Source of the DNA: Azophilus sp964638775
Lineage (GTDB): Bacteria > Pseudomonadota > Gammaproteobacteria > Pseudomonadales > Azotimanducaceae
NCBI GenBank assembly: GCA_964638775.1
Contig: CAZWZH010000202.1
Location: forward strand, 1 to 14,890
DNA: 14,890 nt
Direction of reading: 5' to 3'
This document shows positions 1 through 8,665 of the stretch, in pieces. The translations under genes were made by a program, and so were the position numbers. The number at the start of each line of letters is the position of its first letter. The stretch's first letter is position 1. The notes beneath the pieces were generated by a model that saw only the letters and a list, made by a program, of their open reading frames with translations, was not told where the DNA came from and did not search any database.

Positions 1-2513
1 GTCCCAGAGATCCTGGGGATGGAGCCCGACCGATTGCGGAACCGCGCCGATCCTGCGGCGCACCTGTTTCAGGTTCAGGTGCCGGAGATCCCGTCCGTCG
101 TAGTACACCGCACCGGCCGAAGGCCGGTCTATGCCGAGTGCGAGCCGGAACAGCGTGCTCTTGCCGGCGCCGGACTCGCCGGCGATCGCCACGAATTCGC
201 CGGGACGAGCGCGAATGGTGACATCGTCGAGAACCAGCGGGCCGTCGGGGTCGTAGCGGAATGAAATGCGGTCGAACAGAAGCTCGCCACCCAGGCGGTC
301 GACCGGCTCTCCCGCCACCTCGGATTCGGGAACGGCGGCAAGCAGCGGACGCATCTGATCGAACGCCGGCAACATGGCGGCTACGGTGCCGAAGGACTCG
401 CCGAGGCGGGCAATTGCGGACTGAAAAGCGATGAAGACGATATAGACGACGAGAAAGTCGCCGACCGGCACGGTCCGGTCCCCCACCGCCATCACCGCGA
501 AAAGCAATACCCCACCGGCAAGAAAGGGCAGGGCGGCAGCGAACGCGCGCGAATGCCCTTCGAGCGCGTCGAGTTCGAGTTCCGCCTGTTTCTGCTCGCG
601 GTAGTCGCTGGCCCAGATGGCGAAAGCCGATCCTTCCGCGTTTCCACCCGCAGCTTGGCGATACCGTCCACGATCTGGAACAGGCGGCCGGCTACGCGCC
701 GCGCCGCGCCGATCATCCGCCCGTGCGGTGGAATCTGGCGCAATCCAAGGGCTACGGCGACCAGCAGGGAAGCCAGGCTGAATACCAGGGCGATGAGGCC
801 GAGGGTGTCATCGTAGAAGAAGATGACACCGAAAACCGGCAGCAGAAAGATGAAGGACAGCAGGCTGTCGGCGACGACACCCTGCAAGCCGTCGCGAAGA
901 TTCTGAAACGTCATGCCCGACATGGCCAGGTCTCCTGCGGAATGGCGGTTCAGAACGCTTGGCGGAAGGCGCATCAGGCGATCCCAGAATGCTGCTTCGA
1001 CCCTGGAGGCCGAGCGCCCTTCCAGCCGCATCATCGCCGTGCTTTGCAGCAGTTGCAGCAGTGCTCCGAGCAGGCCGAACCCGGCCAGCGCCACCGCGAG
1101 GGCATAGAGTGCCCCGGCGCTTCCTCCTGCGGCAACATGACTGGCAACAAACCCAAGTGCGAGTGCCGGCAGCAGCTTGATCAGCCCGCCCGGAAGCCCG
1201 GCCAGGACCAGCCGCACCAGGTCCCCGCCCGAGCCGCGAAGGGCCATGTTCATCAGGTCGGCCGTTTCGACGTTACCTTCCGGCAGCGGCCGATAGAACA
1301 TCCAGGCTTCCGGCGCAAGGGCCCCGGCGCGAGCTGCCGTGACCCGCACGCTGCGCCTGGTGACCGGGTCGACCTCACGGTATCCGCCCAGTGTTCCGGG
1401 CAGGAGCGCCACGGGCTGTCCGTCTTCGGCGCGGAATGCCAGCATCGCGCCGCTGTCACCGCGCCACCAGTTGCGCCTGGCGTTGAGTCGCAAACGCCGG
1501 GCGCGCACGCCCGATGTGTCGAGAATGTCAACAAGGCCGACGGGGGAATCGGACGGTCCCGAGCGCGAGGGAATCCTGAATTCGATTCCCTGGTGGCGGC
1601 CGATGCTTTGCAGGGCGTCCGCCAACGCCGTGTCCTCGACCTGGTCATCCCGGTCGACCGGCAGGTCATAGATATTGAAAAGCCGCGCTCTGGCAGCTCG
1701 TTCGGCCGTGCGGCGGCTGGTGGTCCGTTCTCGTTCGAGGTTCGCGTCATCGACCACGGCCAGCCGGCGGTTGAGGCGTTCCAGGTTGAATGCAACCGCA
1801 TGAAACGTGGCCAGGGCCGGCAGCAGCTTTCCCTGCTGCGCCAGCGTTTCGGTGGACCGGCCTGAAACCCTCGCCTCGCCGAACAGGGTAAGCCAGCTAG
1901 TCCGCGTCAACGGCAGCACCGCTTCGCGCGGGCTACTTGCCTCGGCGAGTTCCGCCTGGTCGACCATGTCCATGAAGAGGCTGGCGCCGCGTGACGGCTC
2001 GGATACCCAGACCACGCCTCGCCGTGCGGATAGCGTGCAGGGTCCCAGGGTCTGGGTCAGGCCGGGTTCGGCAAGGGCGGTCGGACGCGGAAGGCGGCTT
2101 GCGAAACGTGACAACGTGTCGGTGATGTCGCTCAGCCAGGTGTCGATCTGTTCCGCAAGTTCCGACGGGTAGACCCCGGACAGCCTGGCCGTCGGCAGGC
2201 GTTTCAGAAGGGTGCCCGGCAATCCCTTGGCGATCAGGCTGAGCGTCGTGTCCTTCTCGTTGCCGTCCTGTTCGTCCGGTGCGACACCCGGAAGCAGGCT
2301 GCCGGCTTCGCGGCGCAGGAGGTGCTGCGGCGCCGCCTGCTCCACACCGTCTCTGAATTCCACCAGGAACAGATCGACAACGCCCCGATCGATGAACCAG
2401 ACGCTTTCCTCGTCGTCGAGATTCAACGGCAGGTTGCCGGCGCAGGGCACGGGTGTGCCAGAGCGCGCAGCGAGTTCGGCGAGCGAGGCGTGTTTCGGGC
2501 CTGTATCAGCCAT
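1..2513 (-). CDS. NHLM/NHLP bacteriocin export ABC transporter, permease/ATPase subunit (second ABC; frameshifted, 3' end cut by window edge)
   Basis: Inner-membrane ABC half-transporter resembling the permease/ATPase partner of nitrile-hydratase-leader RiPP export systems. The ATG at 2513 shares its A with the TGA of the upstream ABC gene, which fixes the start. Residues 1-420 are the long cytoplasmic region typical of this family: a cNMP/cupin-like part near residues 25-110, then a degenerate domain ending in WMFYRPLP. There is no C39 catalytic Cys. Membrane segments follow at about 436-460, 466-490, 550-567 and 570-590. The frame breaks after codon 624 (about 642-648). The next part (FAIWASDYREQ, two more membrane segments, then Walker A GESGAGKST at about 160-190 and the Q-loop VPQ) lies in the -1 frame as if one base were missing; restoring a G gives LRVGNAEGSAFA. 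A stop in the unshifted frame falls at about 492. Signature motif and Walker B lie beyond the edge. The frameshift may be a true mutation or an assembly error. Confidence 0.85.
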
Positions 2514-4723
2514 CAGCCCGACTTCACCAGCTTGTGATAGGCGCCGTCCTCGTCCGCAATCAACTCGTCGTGGGTACCGCGCTGCACCTCGACGCCCGCC
2601 TCCAGCACAATGATCTCGTCGCAATCGCGCACGGTGCTCAGCCGGTGGGCCACGATCAGGCAGGTGACGCCGCGCCGCCGCAGGGCATCGTCGACGGTTT
2701 CTTCCGTCGCGGCATCGAGGGCGCTGGTCGCCTCGTCCAGGATGAGCACGGTCGGATTGCCTACCAGCGCACGGGCGATCTCCAGCCGTTGCCGCTGGCC
2801 CCCACTGAAATTCGCGCCGCCCTCCTCGACGAGGGTCGCATATCCCTGCGGCCTGACCAGGATCTCGTCATGAATGCAGGCATCCCGAGTGGCGCCGACG
2901 ATGACCTCGTCCGGTACGGCCGGGTTCCACAAGGTAATGTTGTCGCGCACCGATGCGGAAAACAGCACGACCTCCTGATCGACCATGGAAACGGACCGGC
3001 GCAGCACTTCCTCGGGAATTTCGTCCCGGGGATGGCCGTCGAAAAAGATTTCGCCCGACCACGGCTGATAGATGCCCGAAACCAGGCGCGCCAGGGTCGA
3101 CTTTCCGGAACCGCTCGGGCCGACCACGGCAACCCGCTGTCCCGGCTTGATCTCGAGATTGAAATCCTTGATCAAGGGTGGCCGGCTCTTGTTGTAACCG
3201 AAGGTAATGTCCCGCAGTTCGAGTTGGCCTGCGAGCTGGAGCCGGCCGTTGAACGTGGGGATCGAATCCGATTCCGGACTCCGGCGGCTGAATACGGGGT
3301 CTTCCGCCGTGCTCGAGATGTCTTCCAGGCGCTGCAGGTCGGTCTCCAGCGCCTGGCGTTTGTCGGCAAACTCCAGAAATCGCCCGACCGGGGCCAGAAA
3401 CAGCTCCGCGAGGATATAGAACCCGACCAGCGTGCCCAGGCTCATTTGTCCTGTCATGACCAAACCTCCCCCGACACCCAGGATCGCCGCAGCGCGCAGC
3501 ATGGCGATCAGGCCCGGAAGAGCGGTATTGAGGGAGCCCAGTTCTGAGTGGAGCTGGCGCGCATGCAGTTCGCGGGCCTGCTGACCGCTCCAGCGGGAGA
3601 AGAACCGGTCGTCCGATCCGGTCATGCGCAGGTTGTCCGCATGGCTCAGCATCTGCATGCCGACACCGATCAGCAATCCCTGTTCCCGCCTCATCGCCTG
3701 GCTGCGAACGGCACGCCGCGCGTTGAGGAAATGCGCCAGTACACCGTGCAAGACAGCCAGCGACACCACGATCAACGAGAGCAGGACATCGTAGGCCAGC
3801 ATGACCGCCAGCAGGATCGCGCTCATCGCCATGTCGACGATGAGCACGAGAAACTGGTCCGTCAGGTTTTTCGCGACTCGGTCAATGGAGGAAACCCGGT
3901 CGGTCAGGTCGCCGACCAGCCGGTGGTGAAAGAACTGCACCGGCAACCGCAGCAGCCTGGACAAGCCACGGTTGTAGCCGGTCACGGAAATCCGGACTGC
4001 GAACCGCTTGAGGAATCGGTGCTTGAGCAGGGACAGGACGTAGACAAGGACACCGCCGAGAAGCAGGGCGGCAACCAGACCGCCCCAGGGCCCATGATTC
4101 GCCAGGACGTCGTCCACGAAAACACCGAGCGATGCGGGAACGAGCAGTGCCAGCAATGTCAGCATGGTTGCGCAGGCAATCACCCCCGCAAGTACGCTCC
4201 ATGACCCGTCGAGCAGGTTGCACAATTGGGTGAGCAGCCCGGGCCGGTCGCCGCCGGGTTTGAAGTCGTCTTCGCGCTTGAATCGCAGCGCGATTCCGCT
4301 GAAACTCTTGACGAACTCTTCCGCGGAGACCGTGCGTCGTCCGGTTGCCGGGTCATTGAGATGGAAGTTGCGGTCGTCGATCCCTTCGAGTACGAGGAAA
4401 TGGCTGAATTGCCAGAACAGGATCAGGGGCAACGGCAGCATCTTCAGTTGGTCGGCGCGCACGCTGAGCCCCTTGCACTCGAGACCGTAATGCCTGGCGG
4501 CGCGCGCGATGCTCGCGGCGCTGCTGCCGTCCCGGCTGACCTCGCACTTGTCGCGCAGTTCCGTAAGCGGCACGAAACGCCCGAAATGGCCCAAGACGCT
4601 GCCCAGACTGGCGGCGCCGCATTCCGTGGCGTGCATCTGCAACAGGATCGGTGTGGTTACCCTTTGCTTCGAGGGCTCTGACGCCCTTCGTTTGCTTCCT
4701 CCCTTGGAGGCGCGCGGCGGCAT
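2513..4723 (-). CDS. NHLM/NHLP bacteriocin export ABC transporter with N-terminal C39 peptidase
   Basis: Bifunctional processing exporter of 736 residues: it should cut the leader off a RiPP precursor and move the core across the inner membrane. The C39 peptidase domain (about 22-150) has the full catalytic set: Gln29, Cys35 in ATECGAA, His108 in FSHFLVLEG and Asp124 in NDPATG. The permease domain (about 165-450) shows hydrophobic segments near 175-200, 215-233, 291-330, 403-424 and 430-447. The ATPase domain (about 500-736) has Walker A GPSGSGKST (535-543), Q-loop Gln583, signature FSGGQ (639-643), Walker B VLILDEA (659-665) and H-loop His693, so it looks active. Length and arrangement fit the peptidase/permease/ATPase component of NHLM systems. 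The start lies 4 bp after the stop of the HlyD-like gene with GAGG about 10 nt upstream; the stop overlaps the second ABC gene by one base. A generic bacteriocin/type I exporter is the alternative, but the N-terminal sequence and the paired ABC gene favour NHLM. Confidence 0.93.
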   Translation of the reverse strand: MPPRASKGGSKRRASEPSKQRVTTPILLQMHATECGAASLGSVLGHFGRFVPLTELRDKCEVSRDGSSAASIARAARHYGLECKGLSVRADQLKMLPLPLILFWQFSHFLVLEGIDDRNFHLNDPATGRRTVSAEEFVKSFSGIALRFKREDDFKPGGDRPGLLTQLCNLLDGSWSVLAGVIACATMLTLLALLVPASLGVFVDDVLANHGPWGGLVAALLLGGVLVYVLSLLKHRFLKRFAVRISVTGYNRGLSRLLRLPVQFFHHRLVGDLTDRVSSIDRVAKNLTDQFLVLIVDMAMSAILLAVMLAYDVLLSLIVVSLAVLHGVLAHFLNARRAVRSQAMRREQGLLIGVGMQMLSHADNLRMTGSDDRFFSRWSGQQARELHARQLHSELGSLNTALPGLIAMLRAAAILGVGGGLVMTGQMSLGTLVGFYILAELFLAPVGRFLEFADKRQALETDLQRLEDISSTAEDPVFSRRSPESDSIPTFNGRLQLAGQLELRDITFGYNKSRPPLIKDFNLEIKPGQRVAVVGPSGSGKSTLARLVSGIYQPWSGEIFFDGHPRDEIPEEVLRRSVSMVDQEVVLFSASVRDNITLWNPAVPDEVIVGATRDACIHDEILVRPQGYATLVEEGGANFSGGQRQRLEIARALVGNPTVLILDEATSALDAATEETVDDALRRRGVTCLIVAHRLSTVRDCDEIIVLEAGVEVQRGTHDELIADEDGAYHKLVKSG

Positions 4724-4727
4724 CCCG

Positions 4728-5276
4728 TTATCGCCTCATCCCGAAAATCGTGGCTGGAGGCTGCCCGCCGAGCCCGATGACGATCCGGGCCTTGCTGCCG
4801 GCAAGGGAAGCGCGATCCGTGTCTGCATCAAGCAAGATGGCCAGGCGGTGCGCGGATACCGGCGGCGCGGGCCCGAGCGCCGCGACTTCCTCCGAAAGGG
4901 GCAGGGCCGTTATCGTCGCGATCTCTCCGTCAAGTTTGCCACGTTCGCCGTCAGCCATGGCCAACTCGAGTGCCGCCGGCATGCCGGGGACGATCTGCTG
5001 CCCGACATCGCTCCTGATCCACACCAGCGCCTGGACAGACCGGTTGCCGTCGACCGGGATTTCTTCCGGCTCGACCAGAACGCCTTCGAATGCGAGGCTC
5101 CGGTTCACGTTACCGAGAAAGAGCCAGCCAAGTACCACCGATAGCAACAGCGCGATGGCGGCTACGAGCAGACGCTCCCGCGGTGTGGAAATCGTCAACA
5201 GCCGGTCGAGTTGTTCGCGCTCTTCCTTTGCTTCGGCAACCGTATCGTGAAACGAGTTAAACGGATTGTTGAACAT
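4728..5276 (-). CDS. Minimal HlyD-like secretion protein of the NHLM export system, lacking the hairpin region
   Basis: Short (182-residue) periplasmic adaptor-like protein. Residues 1-35 form a cytoplasmic tail with EQLDRLLTISTPRE, which resembles the start of NHLM-type HlyD proteins. One membrane helix lies at about 36-55, then a short strand segment (FEGVLVEP). It passes directly into the C-terminal beta-barrel part (VQALVWI, about 81-87, then PGMPAALEL, about 97-105) and ends in ATIFGMRR. Family members are usually roughly 400 residues long (known from the family, not measured here). The lipoyl halves and the alpha-helical hairpin that reach toward an outer-membrane channel are absent. 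The frame is open throughout with no sign of a frameshift, so this looks like a real shortened protein. The ATG at 5276 lies inside the end of the RND exporter gene (20-bp overlap), and the stop is 4 bp before the peptidase-ABC gene. The family call rests on the N-terminal motif, topology and position. Confidence 0.8.
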   Translation of the reverse strand: MFNNPFNSFHDTVAEAKEEREQLDRLLTISTPRERLLVAAIALLLSVVLGWLFLGNVNRSLAFEGVLVEPEEIPVDGNRSVQALVWIRSDVGQQIVPGMPAALELAMADGERGKLDGEIATITALPLSEEVAALGPAPPVSAHRLAILLDADTDRASLAGSKARIVIGLGGQPPATIFGMRR

Positions 5277-7608
5277 GACTCTTTGCAGCCTCCTCGGAAC
5301 TTCGGTCTACCGTCGTCAATAGCGCCGGCAAAAGCGACAGGTCGGCGATGAGTGCGAAACCGATGATCATGGCAACCAGGACGCCAACCTGTGCGGTGGG
5401 AATGAACGGAGAAAATGCGAATATCAGAAAACCGGCCACGAGCACCAGCGTTGTCGTGAATAACGCCCGGCCGGCCGTCTCGAAGGCATAGCGTACCGCG
5501 TTCTCGGGGTCATGGCCGTAGTCGCGCCGTGCGCGGCGGTACTTGGCCAGAAAGTGCACCGTGTCGTCGACGACGATGCCTATGGTCATGGCCGCCACCA
5601 CGGAAAGCGAGAGCCCCACCTGTCCGACGGTCAATCCCCAAATGCCGAAGCCCATCACGGCGGGAAGCACGTTGGGAACGACGCTCACCAGGCCGAGGCG
5701 CAGGGAGCGCAAGGCGAAAAGAAGAATCGCGGAAATGGCCAGCAGCACGACCAGCGTCCCGATCAGCATGGCCTGGATGTTTCGCTGCCCGATGTAGGCG
5801 AACAGCGCCGACGGCCCGGTACTGTTGATCCCGGCGATATGCGTTGCATTCTCCTGGTGCCAGGCCTCGGCCCGGGCATTCAGATCGAGCAGGTCCCGGG
5901 AATAGAGCGTCTCCGCGGATACCGTCATGCGCGTAGCCGATCTCGTGGTGTCGATCTGGTTGTTGAGGTCCAGGCCCAGCGGCAGAGAGAGTTCGTAGAG
6001 CAACAGGTATTGGGCCGCCAGTTCCCGGGTCTCCGGAATGCGGTAAGCATCCTCGGCGTCGCCATGCATGCTCTGGTTGAGTTGCCGGAAGGTATCGGTG
6101 ATGACCGATACGTTGCGTACCGAGGGCTGCTCTCGGAACCACTCGGCGAAGTTCGATACGTCGGTGAGGAACAGGGGATCGGTGACGCCGCCCGAATCGG
6201 GTGCCTCCAGCGAGTAGTCGAGCACCGTATTCCCACTGAGCCGCTCGTCCATGAAATCGGTGTCGCGCCGGAACTCCACGCTCTCATCGAAGAAATGCAC
6301 CAGCACGTCGTTGAGTTCGTTCCGCGGTATGGCGAGCACCATCGCGACCACCACGGCTGTCCATCCGAAAATCAGCGGCTTTCTGTAGTGCAGGGCAAAA
6401 TCCGCCATGGCGCTCAACAGTTGCCCGCCGAGCCGCCGGTCGGAACCGGCCCGAATCGGCATGAGCGAAAGCAGGGCCGGCAGAAAGGTGACGGAGAGTA
6501 CAAAGGAAGCGCCGATTCCGAAAGCGATGAAGATGCCGAGGTGACGGTAGGGCGGCACTTCCGAAAAGTTCATGCTCAGGAATCCGAGCGCCGTCGTGAG
6601 GCTCGCCAGGAACACCGGATGCAGGTTCAGCCGCAGGCATTCGACGATGGCATCGTTTCTGGAATCCCCGGCCCGCAGTCGCTGTTGCAAGCTCACAAGA
6701 ATGTGCACGCAATTTGCCACGACGATCATCAGCACGATGGTCGGCGCCGGAGCGATAGGCGGGGAAAACGGCATTCCGACCCAGCCGCCCAGGCCAATGG
6801 ACGCGAGAATGGAGAAGACCATGACCGCCCCGGTGGCCGCCACCCCCGACAATCCGCGGGTGAGCACGCCGAGCACCAGGGCCATGAGCAGAAGGCTTGC
6901 CGGCAGGAAGATCATCTGACTGTCGATGGAGGCTTCCACGAAGGTCTGGTTGATCATCACTGTGCCGACCACCCGCAGGTCTATGCCTTCGAACCGTTCT
7001 TCCGCCTGGGAGGCAAGGGATCTGGCGAATTCGGCGACCTCGGCCACTGTCGTCACCTGATCCCCCTCCGGCAGTTCAATGGTGACGTTCACGACGCTGA
7101 CGTCACCGTGCACGCCCATGATGCTGCCGGTCAGCCGCGGATCGGACAGGGCGATTGCGCGGATTCGTGCCCGCGCTTCAGCATCGCCCAGAACCTGCGG
7201 ATCGACCAGGTCCTTAACGACCAGGTCGTCGCCGTCGGCGGTTGTGTGCTGGAAGTTGGCGAGCGAGTCGACGCGCCTGGAATGGGGCGTCTGCCAGGCT
7301 TCCTCCGTCAGCCAGACGGCAGCGGAGAGCGCGGTTTGCGAAGTGGCGTTTCCATCGTCGGGAACGATCAGGAAGACGACGTTCTCGTTTTTTCCGTAGG
7401 TGTTCTCCAGCGCTTCCAGCGCCAAAAGCTGCGGGTTGTCCTCGTCGAAGAAAATGCGGTAGTTGGCCGAAAAGTCGAGCCGCGCAATGCCGGCCGAGGC
7501 GATCGCAACCCAGACCAGCGTGCCGAGGATGACCGGCCACCGCGCCGAGAGCACCCGCTCGGCGAATCGCTTCGCGAACTCCTCTCTTGCCATGCCGCGC
7601 TTGCCCAC
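5257..7608 (-). CDS. RND superfamily (MMPL/HAE3-type) exporter
   Basis: A 783-residue proton-driven exporter-like membrane protein of the COG1033/MMPL kind. It has the duplicated RND plan: membrane helix 1 at about 24-43, a large periplasmic loop (about 44-232), five helices (about 233-385), helix 7 at about 410-427, a second periplasmic loop (about 428-612) and five more helices (about 613-767). The first loop begins with NYRIFFDEDNPQ, a hallmark of this group. The second half carries the buried acidic pair in VVDDTVHFL (Asp681/Asp682); the matching site in the first half reads VVANCVHIL, with Asn299 and no acid. The proposed GTG start at 7608 has AGAGG about 10 nt upstream; an in-frame ATG at 7593 is an alternative without a good ribosome site. 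Its end overlaps the HlyD-like gene by 20 bp, suggesting translational coupling with the NHLM exporter. The substrate is unknown: lipid, hopanoid-like or peptide cargo cannot be told apart here. Confidence 0.88.
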   Translation of the reverse strand: MGKRGMAREEFAKRFAERVLSARWPVILGTLVWVAIASAGIARLDFSANYRIFFDEDNPQLLALEALENTYGKNENVVFLIVPDDGNATSQTALSAAVWLTEEAWQTPHSRRVDSLANFQHTTADGDDLVVKDLVDPQVLGDAEARARIRAIALSDPRLTGSIMGVHGDVSVVNVTIELPEGDQVTTVAEVAEFARSLASQAEERFEGIDLRVVGTVMINQTFVEASIDSQMIFLPASLLLMALVLGVLTRGLSGVAATGAVMVFSILASIGLGGWVGMPFSPPIAPAPTIVLMIVVANCVHILVSLQQRLRAGDSRNDAIVECLRLNLHPVFLASLTTALGFLSMNFSEVPPYRHLGIFIAFGIGASFVLSVTFLPALLSLMPIRAGSDRRLGGQLLSAMADFALHYRKPLIFGWTAVVVAMVLAIPRNELNDVLVHFFDESVEFRRDTDFMDERLSGNTVLDYSLEAPDSGGVTDPLFLTDVSNFAEWFREQPSVRNVSVITDTFRQLNQSMHGDAEDAYRIPETRELAAQYLLLYELSLPLGLDLNNQIDTTRSATRMTVSAETLYSRDLLDLNARAEAWHQENATHIAGINSTGPSALFAYIGQRNIQAMLIGTLVVLLAISAILLFALRSLRLGLVSVVPNVLPAVMGFGIWGLTVGQVGLSLSVVAAMTIGIVVDDTVHFLAKYRRARRDYGHDPENAVRYAFETAGRALFTTTLVLVAGFLIFAFSPFIPTAQVGVLVAMIIGFALIADLSLLPALLTTVDRSSEEAAKSHVQQSV

Positions 7609-7665
7609 AGGTTCGATACCTCTAGCTGCGAGACTCCTCGCGGCAAGCGGAAACCCGGTGTGAAT

Positions 7666-8070
7666 TCAAACCCAGACCCCCAGAATCGCGCCCATGACAA
7701 TGATGTTCACGACCCGGTACCCGGACAGGATCAGGAACAAAGGCGTTCCCCATCCGCAGAATGCGGAGTCCGACGCCAGGGACGCCGCGGCGAAGCCGAT
7801 GCCGGTGACGGCGCCCAGAACAATGCCGCCGGTCAGACTCATCATGCCCAGGCTGTTCATCAGCGCGGCCAGCACGATGCAGGTCAGCAGTGTCGTGACG
7901 AAGGTGATTGCGAATGGCCAGGGGGACGGTTCGATCTCGTCCGCGGACTTGCCGATCGCCTTCAGCCAGGCCTGGCCGAACAGTGGCCCGTACCAGAGCC
8001 AGCCGAGAACGAAGGCTGCCACTGTGGCGGTCAGGATGGCCAACCAGTTGAGTCCGGCGAATTCCAGCAT
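7666..8070 (-). CDS. DUF1761 family membrane protein
   Basis: Small integral membrane protein (134 residues) of unknown function. It opens with MLEFAGLNWLAI and the WYGPLFG motif (about 26-32) characteristic of DUF1761. Four hydrophobic segments are visible at about 8-27, 52-72, 77-97 and 109-132. The ATG at 8070 is preferred over an upstream in-frame start at 8097 because a strong GGAGAGGAG ribosome site sits just before it and because family members begin at this point. It ends 57 bp before the RND exporter on the same strand. No terminator is visible between them, so co-transcription is possible. A role in the export system is not shown. Confidence 0.85.
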   Translation of the reverse strand: MLEFAGLNWLAILTATVAAFVLGWLWYGPLFGQAWLKAIGKSADEIEPSPWPFAITFVTTLLTCIVLAALMNSLGMMSLTGGIVLGAVTGIGFAAASLASDSAFCGWGTPLFLILSGYRVVNIIVMGAILGVWV

Positions 8071-8100
8071 GGGGTACTCCTCTCCGGTTGCGGTCACTCA

Positions 8101-8130
8101 AGGATACGGCTCCGGTCGTACGCGCGGCAA
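8101..8130 (-). promoter_or_regulatory. Possible sigma70-type promoter before the DUF1761/exporter genes
   Basis: Reading the minus strand, TTGCCG (8130-8125) and TATCCT (8106-8101) are separated by 18 bp, each matching four of six consensus bases. Transcription would begin near 8094, leaving a leader of about 24 nt that contains the ribosome site of the DUF1761 gene. Chance matches of this quality are common, so this is only a candidate. Confidence 0.3.
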
Positions 8131-8239
8131 CTGCCGGAACCGTTTCTGTCGCGGCGCTCATGTGGCCGGCCCGGGGTGTTGCATGGCGCTCCCGGCGAAC
8201 AGGCGCCTCGGTGGAGGATTCCCGGCTGCGTTTCCTTGT

Positions 8240-8665
8240 CTACTGCCCCTTGGCGAAATCCGACGTCATCCAGCGGGTGGGATGTATCGAGACGCGACAA
8301 GCCCCTTCCACCGGGTTGGAGTCGGCGTAGGCATCTCCCTCGGCCTCGCCGAGGTAGCGCCGTGCCAGCGGCCGCAGGTGCTCCTCGGTTTTCGCGCCTG
8401 CAAGGCTTGCCGTGCCTTCGACGGTCACGTACTTGTACGGCAGCGACTCGTCCTGAACGACAAAGGTGACGGGCAATCCGTCCTCGAGCAGCTTGCCCTT
8501 GCGCGACCTCGGATCGAGAATCACATGAATGTCGCCCCCGGGTTCATAGTCGTACCAGATCGGGGAGCAGACCGGGGCACCTTCGCCCGGTACGCAGAGC
8601 ACGCCCACGTGCAGGCCGGCCAGGAACGCCTCCCGTTCCGTACGCGACATGGTCAATTGGCCCAT
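8240..8665 (-). CDS. Pyridoxamine 5'-phosphate oxidase (PPOX) family protein
   Basis: A 141-residue split-barrel protein of the flavin/F420-binding PPOX superfamily. Visible family features are CSPIWYDYEPGG (about 33-44), RSRKGKLLEDGLPVTFVV (about 53-70, the usual Arg/Lys cofactor-phosphate region) and YKYVTVEGTA (about 77-86). The start at 8665 is chosen because GGGGA lies about 9 nt upstream and the family barrel begins a few residues later. A longer in-frame extension to 8815 reads as arginine-rich noise and runs through the divergent promoter region. It is a stand-alone gene, divergent from the aminotransferase and 169 bp before DUF1761. Proteins of this type are often annotated as putative oxidoreductases; the cofactor (FMN, F420 or heme) and substrate cannot be assigned from sequence. 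Confidence 0.82.
   Translation of the reverse strand: MGQLTMSRTEREAFLAGLHVGVLCVPGEGAPVCSPIWYDYEPGGDIHVILDPRSRKGKLLEDGLPVTFVVQDESLPYKYVTVEGTASLAGAKTEEHLRPLARRYLGEAEGDAYADSNPVEGACRVSIHPTRWMTSDFAKGQ

Noticed and set aside
636..650. Programmed -1 ribosomal frameshift in the second ABC gene
   Set aside because: The site GTG GAA ACG is not a canonical X XXY YYZ slippery heptamer and no clear following structure was seen; a mutation or sequencing error is simpler.
2453..3547. 364-codon plus-strand open frame
   Set aside because: It mirrors the ABC transporter reading frame on the other strand and shows no domain.
8071..8239. Small RiPP precursor gene in the gap between DUF1761 and PPOX
   Set aside because: Minus-strand frames here are continuations of shadow frames over neighbouring genes and show no leader or Gly-Gly site.
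5512..8469. 985-codon open frame on the plus strand
   Set aside because: It is antisense to the RND, DUF1761 and PPOX genes; its protein is rich in His, Gln, Gly and Arg with no domain, as expected for the opposite strand of GC-rich coding DNA.
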